From the NCBI GenBank assembly GCA_947440895.1, contig CANETO010000124.1:1-6323 (forward strand): a stretch of DNA of 6,323 bases, written 5' to 3'. Made by a program: the position numbers and the translations under genes. Shown piece by piece: positions 1 through 5,737 of this stretch; positions within the stretch are counted from its first letter, which is position 1, and every line of letters starts with the position of its first letter. This stretch comes from Planctomycetaceae bacterium (GTDB lineage Bacteria > Planctomycetota > Planctomycetia > Pirellulales > UBA1268). Under the pieces are notes generated by a model. The model worked only from the letters and a program-made list of their open reading frames with translations, was not told where the DNA came from and did no database searches.

Positions 1-853
1 CGGTTTCGAGGTCATCGCCGCCAAGGACTTCCAATCCGCCAAATCGGAGGCGGCAGGGCCAGCCATGGGCGACGGCCACGGTGTCGAAGCGTTCGGCGAT
101 CCGGAGGGTCCACGCGGCGCCGAGTGTCTCTCGCACTGCCAGAAACGGCCGGTCGATGATGGCCGCGACGGAGACCGCCAGATCACCAGCGGCGTTGCTC
201 CCAGTGGCCCGCGAGGCCCGCCCGGCCCGCTCCATGAGAGACTGCACCGCCGCCAGGAGAGTGCCGCCAAGCAGCAGCCCGGCAGCCGCGGCGTCGATGG
301 CGATCGCCGTCGCATCGCCAGGGGGCCCCTCCATCGACCTGCCTGGTAGAAATCCGCGCATCAGCATCAGTTCGGCGAACGCCACCGCCGTCACGGCAGC
401 CGCCCGCCGTGTGCCGGCAAAATTCATCCAGCCGACGAGCACGAGCAACGGCATGAAGCACCGCTCGAGCAGGTGCACATTCGGCAGGCTGCCCGGCCTC
501 ATGAGAAGTGCGGAAGCCGCCGGCATGGAGAGCACCACCGCCAGCGTGCCAACAATCAACTGCCAGACCGCATGCTGGGGGCGTTTCGCGCCGAGCAGCG
601 AGAGCGCCGGGCAGAGCGACAACGCCACAACACCCAAACGGACCGCCGCCGCCGCGGCCGGATCATTGAGCCCCCCCGCCGCCCTGGCTCCCATCTCAGC
701 GGCCAGAGCGAGGCAGGCCACCACGGACCAGACCGCAGCCGGCACGGCCGTCGAGCCGCGGACACAAAACGCCCCCCACGCCGCCACCAGAGCAGCACAA
801 GCAGCGAACGCGCAGGCAACGCCGGGCAGGAATGTGGGAGACATCGGGAGCAT
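1..853 (-). CDS. Polytopic membrane protein of unknown function, C-terminus cut by window edge
   Basis: I do not recognise this family. The frame reads 284 codons from an ATG at 853 without a stop until it leaves the window at base 1, so the C-terminus is missing. Hydrophobic stretches at about residues 8-30, 38-55, 70-88, 96-117, 131-147, 149-165 and 183-204 suggest six or seven membrane helices. They are followed by a soluble, probably cytoplasmic region (205-284) containing the run RETLGAAWTLRIAERFD and then a Trp-Pro near residue 265. Codons favour G or C at the third position, and the hydrophobic periodicity is that of a real protein. The 306-residue frame on the plus strand over 81-1001 is its Ala/Arg/Ser-rich antisense shadow. 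No good Shine-Dalgarno precedes the ATG; a second ATG lies at 844. It is transcribed divergently from the small secreted protein at 998. Confidence is good that it is a gene, low for any function. Confidence 0.75.
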   Translation of the reverse strand, partial: MLPMSPTFLPGVACAFAACAALVAAWGAFCVRGSTAVPAAVWSVVACLALAAEMGARAAGGLNDPAAAAAVRLGVVALSLCPALSLLGAKRPQHAVWQLIVGTLAVVLSMPAASALLMRPGSLPNVHLLERCFMPLLVLVGWMNFAGTRRAAAVTAVAFAELMLMRGFLPGRSMEGPPGDATAIAIDAAAAGLLLGGTLLAAVQSLMERAGRASRATGSNAAGDLAVSVAAIIDRPFLAVRETLGAAWTLRIAERFDTVAVAHGWPCRLRFGGLEVLGGDDLET

Positions 854-997
854 CGTTCTTAGCGTAGCAGGACATATTGCACGGGTCGTGACGGTCACTC
901 GGAGGGCTGCAGAATTCTGCGACTGCGAGGCCGACTCCCGCCGAAACCAAAGGAGAGGTGTCGACTTGGCCGGCCGAACCTCCTCCTGGACACCTCC
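854..997. promoter_or_regulatory. Divergent intergenic spacer with palindromes
   Basis: This spacer lies between two outward-facing start codons and must carry both promoters, although I see no convincing -35/-10 pair. It contains a perfect 12-bp palindrome GCAGAATTCTGC at 909-920. Just before it is a 5-bp inverted repeat with a one-base centre, GTGAC-G-GTCAC, at 888-898. Either could be an operator, but 12-bp palindromes also occur elsewhere in the window at about chance frequency. An AGGAG at 951-955 lies too far from the ATG at 998 to be its ribosome-binding site. Confidence 0.35.
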
Positions 998-1360
998 ATG
1001 AACCCCACGCTCTCAGGTTGGACGCAGGATCGCCTGCGTCTGCTGGCCCTGCGCTCGATTCTCTGCCTGGCTGCCGCGTTCGCGGCCATTTCACCGGCCG
1101 CCTACGGCATCGAGATGTTCACCTACTACGGCGACGGCAGCCGCATCGGCCTCCCCAATCTGGAAGTGCCAATCGAGGCCTACCCGGGCATTCCTCTGCG
1201 GAGCGACCGGCTGCGGGCACGTCGCCGGGCCCAGCAGACAGGCTCCGCCGTCCGGCTGGGCCCCACCGGCCTGCCCACCCGGCCGGGCGGCATCGTCATC
1301 CGACCGATGCCACCGCAGCCAATGTCGGCGCCTGTGCCTACGTCTGACGCCGCACCGTAG
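998..1360 (+). CDS. Small secreted Pro-rich protein of unknown function
   Basis: This frame encodes 120 residues. The N-terminus is Arg-containing and is followed by a hydrophobic core at about residues 14-35 (LLALRSILCLAAAFAA), ending in a plausible signal peptidase site after AAYG at residue 37. The mature protein would be about 83 residues. It starts with an aromatic patch (FTYYGDG), continues through an Arg-rich middle (RSDRLRARRRAQ, 68-79), and ends in a flexible Pro/Met/Gly-rich tail. There are no cysteines after the signal peptide and no domain I recognise. The third-position GC preference supports coding. The ATG at 998 is chosen because it gives a complete signal peptide; only a weak GGA at 988-990 precedes it. 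The competing GTG frame at 958 gives an Arg/His/Pro-rich shadow. The stop is 15 bases from the stop of the convergent TPR gene. Confidence 0.65.
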   Translation: MNPTLSGWTQDRLRLLALRSILCLAAAFAAISPAAYGIEMFTYYGDGSRIGLPNLEVPIEAYPGIPLRSDRLRARRRAQQTGSAVRLGPTGLPTRPGGIVIRPMPPQPMSAPVPTSDAAP

Positions 1361-1366
1361 CCGAAC

Positions 1367-1384
1367 GGCGGCCGATCAGCCGCC
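1367..1384. terminator. Hairpin at convergent gene junction
   Basis: GGCGGC (1367-1372) and GCCGCC (1379-1384) form a perfect 6-bp all-GC stem with a six-base loop. The loop contains the stop codon of the minus-strand TPR gene, and the stem starts six bases after the stop of the plus-strand gene. The position suits a bidirectional terminator. There is no T-tract on either side, so intrinsic termination is uncertain. Confidence 0.3.
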
Positions 1385-2767
1385 CTCCGGCTTCTTCAGC
1401 GTGGCAAGCAGGTCGACCGCGTCGGCGCGGGTGGCAAACATCGCCTCGTTGGCGAGCACCTCCTCGAGGATCTTCCGGGCGCGATCCTTCTCGCCGCGGT
1501 CGGCGAGGAGTTTGGCCACGTAGTAGGCACCGTCGGTCGTGAGCTGGTTGTTCTGCGTGATCTGCGAGAGGATCTTCTCCGCGTCCTCGCGCCGCCCCAG
1601 CTTGTAGTAGACCCACGCCAGTGTCGTCAGCGCGTTGGCCTGATTCGGCGAGCCCTCACGGTGCATGGAGACATTGGCCTCAGCCATCTCAAGGGCCCGC
1701 TGCCGCGACTCTGCGGACTCGTCCTCGATCAGCACGAGCGCCAACGAATTACCCGCCGGAAAATTACCCGGCGACTGCAGATGGGCGTCGTTGAAATACT
1801 TTTCGGCAGTCTTGTAGTCACGGGACACGCGGGCAATCGCCCCACGCACGACCTTCCCCTCCAGACTCTTGGGATCGATCTTGAGGGCGTTGTCGGCGTT
1901 GACGGTGGCCTCCGCCATGTCGTTCTGCCCCACGTACCACTGTGCCGCGGCGAGCAGGACAGCCGGGTCTTGCGGTGCCGACTTCACAGCCTGCTCGATC
2001 AGCTTCTTGGCCGTGTCGCGTTGCTTGGCATCGTCGTAGAGCCGGGCCATGGCCAGTTCCGGATGCACGGCCTTCTCATCGAGCTTCTTCGCCTCGCGAA
2101 ACTGCTCGAGAGCCTCCTTCGGCTTGTCGAGTTGGAACAGCACGATTCCCAGCCGCTGATGGGCACTGGCATTGTCCGGATCGAGTTCGAGCCATCCCGT
2201 GAGATGCTGCTGGGCCGCGGCCCATTGCTTCCTCGCCTCAGCCACGGCACCGCTGCCGGCGTGGCAACGGATCTCGAAGTCTCGCTTCCGCTTGGGATTC
2301 TCGGTGAATGCTGTGGTGAGTTGCGTCGCCTTGGTGAACAGCACGTCAGCGTCGGTGATGCGGCGATCCTGGAACGCCAGGTCGCCCAGCATCAGGTACG
2401 GCTCCGGGTCGCCGGGGAATTTGATCGCCGTGTCCTCCAACTCGGCCCGGGCCGGCGGCAACTGGTTCACGCTCAGCCAGAGCACCGCCATCATCATGCC
2501 CGGCGGGGGAAGCTTGGGATTATTCGACCGAGCCCGCTCCAAGAGCGCCCGACAGCCGTCGATATCGCGATCGCGAAAGCGGGCGATCGCGTTGTTGATC
2601 TCGCCATACTGGGCATCGTCCGAGACGGCCTTGCCCACCAGCCCCTGCGCGGAGATCTGCCCATGCGCCCGGCTTCCGGCGGCCAGACAGGGCAGCACAA
2701 TGGCCAGGGCAAGGAGTCCTGCAAGCGAGGGGCATGGAAGGAAAAATCCGACGGGTCGGCTGATCAT
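1376..2767 (-). CDS. Exported tetratricopeptide-repeat protein
   Basis: This 463-residue protein has an N-terminal signal sequence. The hydrophobic core is at about residues 8-31 (VGFFLPCPSLAGLLALAIVL), with likely cleavage near AHG-Q at 35-37. The remainder is an alpha-helical TPR solenoid. Recognisable 34-residue units fall at about 121-155, 166-199, 201-233, 235-268, 269-302, 303-336, 378-411 and 413-446, with consensus spacing such as AHQRLGIVLFQLDKPKEALEQF and LAWVYYKLGRREDAEKIL. TPR arrays bind protein partners and have no catalytic activity of their own, so this is probably a periplasmic scaffold or assembly factor with an unknown partner. Start choice: ATG 2767 has GGAGA nine bases upstream, while ATG 2776, three codons earlier, sits directly against that motif and is the alternative. 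The frame stays open up to 3214, but that extension is low-complexity and antisense to the permease. Divergent from the permease, convergent with the small secreted protein. Confidence 0.88.
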   Translation of the reverse strand: MISRPVGFFLPCPSLAGLLALAIVLPCLAAGSRAHGQISAQGLVGKAVSDDAQYGEINNAIARFRDRDIDGCRALLERARSNNPKLPPPGMMMAVLWLSVNQLPPARAELEDTAIKFPGDPEPYLMLGDLAFQDRRITDADVLFTKATQLTTAFTENPKRKRDFEIRCHAGSGAVAEARKQWAAAQQHLTGWLELDPDNASAHQRLGIVLFQLDKPKEALEQFREAKKLDEKAVHPELAMARLYDDAKQRDTAKKLIEQAVKSAPQDPAVLLAAAQWYVGQNDMAEATVNADNALKIDPKSLEGKVVRGAIARVSRDYKTAEKYFNDAHLQSPGNFPAGNSLALVLIEDESAESRQRALEMAEANVSMHREGSPNQANALTTLAWVYYKLGRREDAEKILSQITQNNQLTTDGAYYVAKLLADRGEKDRARKILEEVLANEAMFATRADAVDLLATLKKPEGG

Positions 2768-2776
2768 GACAGTCAT

Positions 2777-2899
2777 TCTCCAGGGGAGGGCCCAGTTCGA
2801 TCCATCGCGTCCATGCGAGATTGGAGTCGGCTCTGGTATCGTATCGAGGCTTACCGAATTTTTCCACGCGGCGACCGGGCCGCGGACCGGAGGAAACAG
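2777..2899. promoter_or_regulatory. Divergent spacer between TPR gene and permease
   Basis: This spacer of roughly 120 bases must contain promoters for both flanking genes. An AT-richer patch (GAATTTTTCC, about 2856-2865) lies near the permease side. A GC hairpin, CGCGGC (2867-2872) with GCCGCG (2879-2884) and loop GACCGG, ends four bases before the permease Shine-Dalgarno, where it could affect ribosome access. No confident -35/-10 pair was seen. Confidence 0.35.
2889..2894 (+). promoter_or_regulatory. Shine-Dalgarno of the ABC-2 permease
   Basis: GGAGGA lies five bases before ATG 2900. It is the only strong ribosome-binding site in the window. It fixes the permease start at 2900 rather than at any of the upstream in-frame starts, which run antisense through the TPR gene. 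Confidence 0.75.
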
Positions 2900-4576
2900 A
2901 TGCTCGGGGCTGTCTTCGAACGCGAGGTGCAGGCGGTGCCGCGGGCCCGTGGACTCTACGTCGCGAGAGCTGTGTATTGCGGCGCACTTCTGGGCATCGT
3001 GGCCACGTGTTGGCTGGTGGTCACCGGCACGCAGGCGGTCACCACGGCCGGTGATACGGCACGGTTCGGCGCCACGCTGCTGCGGATTCTGGCGCCGCTG
3101 CAACTCTCGCTGGCGATGCTCGCCGCCGCAATGACCAGCACCGTGGCGGTCAGTTCGGAGAAGGATCGTCGCACGCTCGAACTCCTGCTCATCAGCCGGC
3201 TCACCGACGGCCAACTCGTGCTCGGCAAGCTGGCCGGCAGCCTGCTGCGGGTCCTCCTTCTCCTGGTGGCGGCGGTGCCCGTGTTCGTGATCGCCTCTCT
3301 CTTCGGAGGTGTCACCATGCCACAGTTGGCCCGGCTCTTCGTGGTGACATCCGCGGCGGCGCTCGCGGCGGCGAGCGTGGCCACGTGTGTTGCCTTTTGG
3401 AAAGACACCACGTTCCAGGCGCTGGCCATCACCACCTTCGCGCTCGTGGCGTGGGTGGCGGCCGGCGAGGTCGTCGCCGGACGATACGGACCGGTCGCGG
3501 GAGCGCAGGTGTCACCGGCGCGGGCGGTGTTCGCGGCGATCGAGCCCGCTGGCGGCAACACGCTCCTGCCGTTCCTGGCCGTCTCGGCAGGCGTGATCGT
3601 GATGACCAACATCCTGGCGATCTCCCGCGTGCGGGTCTGGAATACCGTCCAGGAATCCCGGCGACGGCCCGAGTCAGCAGACGGCGCCCGATCGGTCTCC
3701 GTGCGGCCCTCGCGAGTGGTCTGGGACAACCCGGTGCTCTGGCGGGAGATCTGCACCCGGGCGCACGGCAAAGCCATGCTGCTCGTGCGACTCGCCTGGT
3801 TTGCACTCTTCGCCGCAGCGGTGGCGGGAATCGTGGCGGAGGCCCGTCAGGCCAGGCCTGACGGGCTCACAGTCGCCGTCGCCGTGGTGCCAATGGCGTT
3901 GGCCAGCCTGCTGGCGGTGGCGGCGATGGCCGTCACCAGCATCACCACTGAGCGCGACCGGGGAGCACTCGACGTTCTCCTCGTGACTGATCTCGAGCCT
4001 GCTGAATTTGTCTGGGGCAAATTACTGGGCGTGCTCACGGCGGCCCGCGAGATCGTGCTCCTTACACTGGTGCTCTGCGGCGCATTGGCAGCGGCGCGGA
4101 TCACGACGATCGAGAACGCGGTCTACATGGCGCTCGGGCTCGCCACGCTGATCTTCTTCGCGGCGGTGCTCGGCCTCTACGCCGGCCTTTCCCACACCGC
4201 CTCACGACGGGCGATCGCGGTCGCCCTCGGCACCGTGGCGTTCCTATTCGTAGGCGTGGCCACGGCCATGCGGATCATGGTCGCCTTCGGGTCGAGCTTC
4301 GAGCTGCAATTGGCTCCGTTCCTCGCTGTGATCGTCGGCGGTGCCATCGGTCTCTACGCCGCGCTGTCGGCCCGCAATCCATCACCGGCGATCGGCTGGG
4401 CCTCGGCGCTCCTGCCGGCCCTGACGTTCGTGGCCATCACCGGCTTCCTGCAGGGCAACGCGTTGCAGGTATTTCTGGTGGCTGCCGCGGCCTACGGCTT
4501 CGCCACCCTGGCGATGCTCGTGCCGGCGATCGGCGCCTTCGATCTGCTCACCGGACGCACCACCACCGGCGAATGA
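2900..4576 (+). CDS. ABC-2-type transporter permease with two homologous halves, no ATPase nearby
   Basis: This 558-residue, very hydrophobic protein has roughly twelve predicted membrane helices. It is the membrane part of an ABC-2 family transporter, which moves a substrate across the inner membrane using a separate ATPase. Each half opens with an amphipathic segment (FEREV at 6-10; NPVLWREI at 277-284). Each then has one helix pair followed by the same signature: SEKDRRTLELLLISRL (86-101) and TERDRGALDVLLVTDL (350-365), each ending in a GK-L/LG motif at 109-113 and 373-377. The repeat offset is about 264 residues, so the gene arose by duplication and fusion. A hydrophilic linker (about 252-275) joins the halves. 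Most ABC-2 permeases are half this length and dimerise; a fused pair could form a complete pore. Substrate unknown. The ATPase partner is not in this window. Divergent from the exported TPR gene, and its stop is 12 bases from the convergent lipoprotein stop. Confidence 0.88.
   Translation: MLGAVFEREVQAVPRARGLYVARAVYCGALLGIVATCWLVVTGTQAVTTAGDTARFGATLLRILAPLQLSLAMLAAAMTSTVAVSSEKDRRTLELLLISRLTDGQLVLGKLAGSLLRVLLLLVAAVPVFVIASLFGGVTMPQLARLFVVTSAAALAAASVATCVAFWKDTTFQALAITTFALVAWVAAGEVVAGRYGPVAGAQVSPARAVFAAIEPAGGNTLLPFLAVSAGVIVMTNILAISRVRVWNTVQESRRRPESADGARSVSVRPSRVVWDNPVLWREICTRAHGKAMLLVRLAWFALFAAAVAGIVAEARQARPDGLTVAVAVVPMALASLLAVAAMAVTSITTERDRGALDVLLVTDLEPAEFVWGKLLGVLTAAREIVLLTLVLCGALAAARITTIENAVYMALGLATLIFFAAVLGLYAGLSHTASRRAIAVALGTVAFLFVGVATAMRIMVAFGSSFELQLAPFLAVIVGGAIGLYAALSARNPSPAIGWASALLPALTFVAITGFLQGNALQVFLVAAAAYGFATLAMLVPAIGAFDLLTGRTTTGE
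3842..3866. repeat. 25-bp near-perfect palindrome inside the permease gene
   Basis: GCCCGTCAGGCC (3842-3853) and GGCCTGACGGGC (3855-3866) are exact reverse complements around the single base A3854. In RNA this would fold as a 10-bp stem with a five-base loop. It falls exactly on codons for residues 315-322 (ARQARPDG), in the loop between the first two helices of the second permease half. No other copy is in the window. Confidence 0.9.
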
Positions 4577-4606
4577 CATCGCGGCTCGCTACTGCCGGCT
4601 GATGTC
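4575..4606. terminator. Hairpin spanning convergent permease and lipoprotein stops
   Basis: GACATC (4575-4580) pairs with GATGTC (4601-4606), and inside it CGGC (4582-4585) pairs with GCCG (4594-4597) with small mismatches between the two stems. The structure covers both stop codons, which are 12 bases apart. A bidirectional terminator is the natural reading, but there is no T-tract. Confidence 0.3.
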
Positions 4607-5443
4607 TGCGGGTGCCTTGGCGATCACAGGCGGCGTCTGTCCGTCTGCCGCCGCCTGCTCCAACTCGGCGAGTCGCGTGGTGATGTCGGGCGACTGCAAT
4701 CCGCGTGTGACCGCCTGACGGTAGCTCTCGATCGCGTCGTCCGGACGATCGAGAGCCTCCTGGGCCATGCCCTCAAGCGCCAACACCTGCGGCGGCGTCT
4801 GATTGGGGGCATAGCTTTCGCCGAGGATGGCCAGCGTGGCCAGGGCGCGTTTCGGACGCCCCAGCCGTCGGTAGATCTCCGCCGTATCGAGGATCAGGTC
4901 ACGGTCATCTGGCGAGATCGCCAGAGCCCGATGGAAGTCGGCCAGCGCCTCCTCGGACTTGCCCCGAGCGAGCGCGACCTGGCCGTGCAGTCGCCAGGAC
5001 TTCTCAGACCGGGGAGCCACCCGCACCGCTTCACGGGCCAGCCGGTCAGCGTCATCCAGCAGCCCAAGCTCCATGTACATCCGACCGCCATCGATGCAGA
5101 GCGACGTGTCGCCGGGCGAGAGCCGTAACGCTTCGGCGATCTGGGTCACCGCCGCCATCCGTTCCCCCCGTTGCCACAACACGTCGGCGTAGTGACGCCG
5201 AGCATCGACATCGGTCGGACAATTTTTCACCGCCTGCTCGAGAAGCCCCTCGGCCCGCATCAAATCATTGCGATCTGCGGCAGAGAGGCCCTCGTTGCAG
5301 AGCCGCCGGGCATCGGCAACTTCCTGCGGCACGGGACCCGAACAAGGAATCAGGCGACAGCCCGAGCCAGCCACCAGCAGGAGCAGGATGACGGCGATGC
5401 CGCGCACAGCGTTGGAGGCAACTCTGACCATGAATCTGACCAT
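4589..5443 (-). CDS. TPR lipoprotein
   Basis: This protein has 284 residues. The N-terminus has two Arg-containing starts, a hydrophobic core (GIAVILLLLVAG, 15-26) and a lipobox-like GSGC ending at Cys29, so the product is probably lipidated and membrane-tethered in the periplasm. Position -3 is Gly rather than the usual Leu/Val, a small deviation. Five or six TPR units follow, at about 41-76, 80-111, 112-145, 146-179, 180-212 and 217-250, for example WRLHGQVALARGKSEEALADF. The protein ends in a short Ala/Pro tail. Four cysteines besides Cys29 (34, 49, 75, 116) are unusual for a TPR array; 49 and 75 lie in the two helices of the first unit. The role is probably a protein-protein scaffold, partner unknown. 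ATG 5443 is taken as the start; ATG 5431 is a duplicated alternative and neither has a clear ribosome-binding site. The open frame up to 5533 looks non-coding. Confidence 0.85.
   Translation of the reverse strand: MVRFMVRVASNAVRGIAVILLLLVAGSGCRLIPCSGPVPQEVADARRLCNEGLSAADRNDLMRAEGLLEQAVKNCPTDVDARRHYADVLWQRGERMAAVTQIAEALRLSPGDTSLCIDGGRMYMELGLLDDADRLAREAVRVAPRSEKSWRLHGQVALARGKSEEALADFHRALAISPDDRDLILDTAEIYRRLGRPKRALATLAILGESYAPNQTPPQVLALEGMAQEALDRPDDAIESYRQAVTRGLQSPDITTRLAELEQAAADGQTPPVIAKAPADISRQ
4724..4756. repeat. Inverted repeat with 11-bp arms inside the lipoprotein gene
   Basis: GCTCTCGATCG (4724-4734) and CGATCGAGAGC (4746-4756) are exact reverse complements separated by 11 bases. A second, overlapping 12-bp palindrome, TCGTCCGGACGA (4737-4748), is mutually exclusive with the long stem, so two alternative folds exist. 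The segment encodes the last TPR turn (ALDRPDDAIES). Confidence 0.85.
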
Positions 5444-5446
5444 GAA
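5423..5446. repeat. Perfect 12-bp tandem duplication at the lipoprotein start
   Basis: TCTGACCATGAA occurs twice head to tail (5423-5434 and 5435-5446). Read on the minus strand it duplicates Phe-Met-Val-Arg, so the gene has two consecutive in-frame ATGs (5443 and 5431) in identical local context. Twelve bases are four codons, so gain or loss of one unit keeps the frame. Confidence 0.9.
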
Positions 5447-5737
5447 ACGGGCGTTGGTTGGCTGCCCGTGAATGCAGTGCGGATGGGTCAGGAACGGGAC
5501 CGGGACACTATGTTTTTTTCCCGGGAAACACAACGGTTCTCGGCTCGAACACTCCCCTCTCTGCCCTACCCTGCATGCCCGACCGCCGCGGATTGCCCGG
5601 TCCCCTCACGCCCCCCGAAACGCGGACGGGGCCGAGCGGCCTTGCCGTCCGCCCCCTGCCTCCCTACTAGTGCCACTTGCGAGTTGTTCCCAACCCTGTG
5701 CCGCCGTTGCTGCCCACTGCCGCGCAACGCCCATCCA
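5447..5737. promoter_or_regulatory. Long divergent spacer with palindrome and strong hairpin
   Basis: This is the longest spacer in the window (about 290 bases) and holds no convincing gene; the open frames across it are low-complexity or Cys/Pro/Arg-rich. Two structures stand out. The first is an AT-flanked palindrome, TTTCCCGGGAAA (5517-5528), preceded by a run of seven T and bracketed by TGTTT/AAACA; it suits an operator or promoter element for the lipoprotein gene. The second is the hairpin at 5622-5652, listed separately. The rest is C-rich (for example 5563-5575 and 5652-5664). Confidence 0.4.
5622..5652. other. Strong bulged stem-loop in intergenic spacer
   Basis: GCGGACGG (5622-5629) pairs with CCGTCCGC (5645-5652). 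Inside it GGCC (5630-5633) pairs with GGCC (5638-5641) around loop GAGC, with a three-base bulge TTG (5642-5644). That is twelve base pairs, eleven of them G-C. It ends 85 bases before the thioredoxin-like start, so it could be a leader structure of that mRNA or part of a small RNA. It lacks a T-tract, and its place between divergent genes argues against a simple terminator. Confidence 0.5.

Noticed and set aside
81..1001. 306-residue plus-strand open frame
   Set aside because: Its translation is Ala/Arg/Ser/Thr-rich without domain character. It is antisense to a minus-strand membrane protein whose helices and codon use look real.
1021..1040. 8-bp-arm hairpin GACGCAGG/CCTGCGTC, 21 bases after the start codon of the small secreted protein
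   Set aside because: It could tune translation, but roughly one or two 8-bp-arm repeats with short loops are expected by chance in this window, and another occurs at 4908-4925.
1490..1507. 7-bp inverted repeats with four-base loops (here, 3360-3377 and 5184-5201)
   Set aside because: All lie in coding sequence, and their number is close to what GC-rich DNA gives by chance.
2565..2576. 12-bp palindromes inside genes (TCGCGATCGCGA here and GCAACGCGTTGC at 4455-4466)
   Set aside because: About three 12-bp palindromes are expected by chance at this GC content, and both are explained by codon choice.
1661..2899. In-frame upstream extension of the permease, giving 971 residues
   Set aside because: It runs antisense through the TPR gene, and its start has nothing to match the strong Shine-Dalgarno at 2889-2894 that sets the start at 2900.
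2768..3214. Upstream extension of the minus-strand TPR protein, giving 612 residues
   Set aside because: The extension is low-complexity and antisense to the permease, and it would bury a good signal peptide inside the protein.
5171..5737. Upstream extension of the thioredoxin-like protein, giving 371 residues
   Set aside because: It is antisense to the lipoprotein gene, and the stretch from 5447 looks non-coding. The signal anchor begins properly at ATG 5738.
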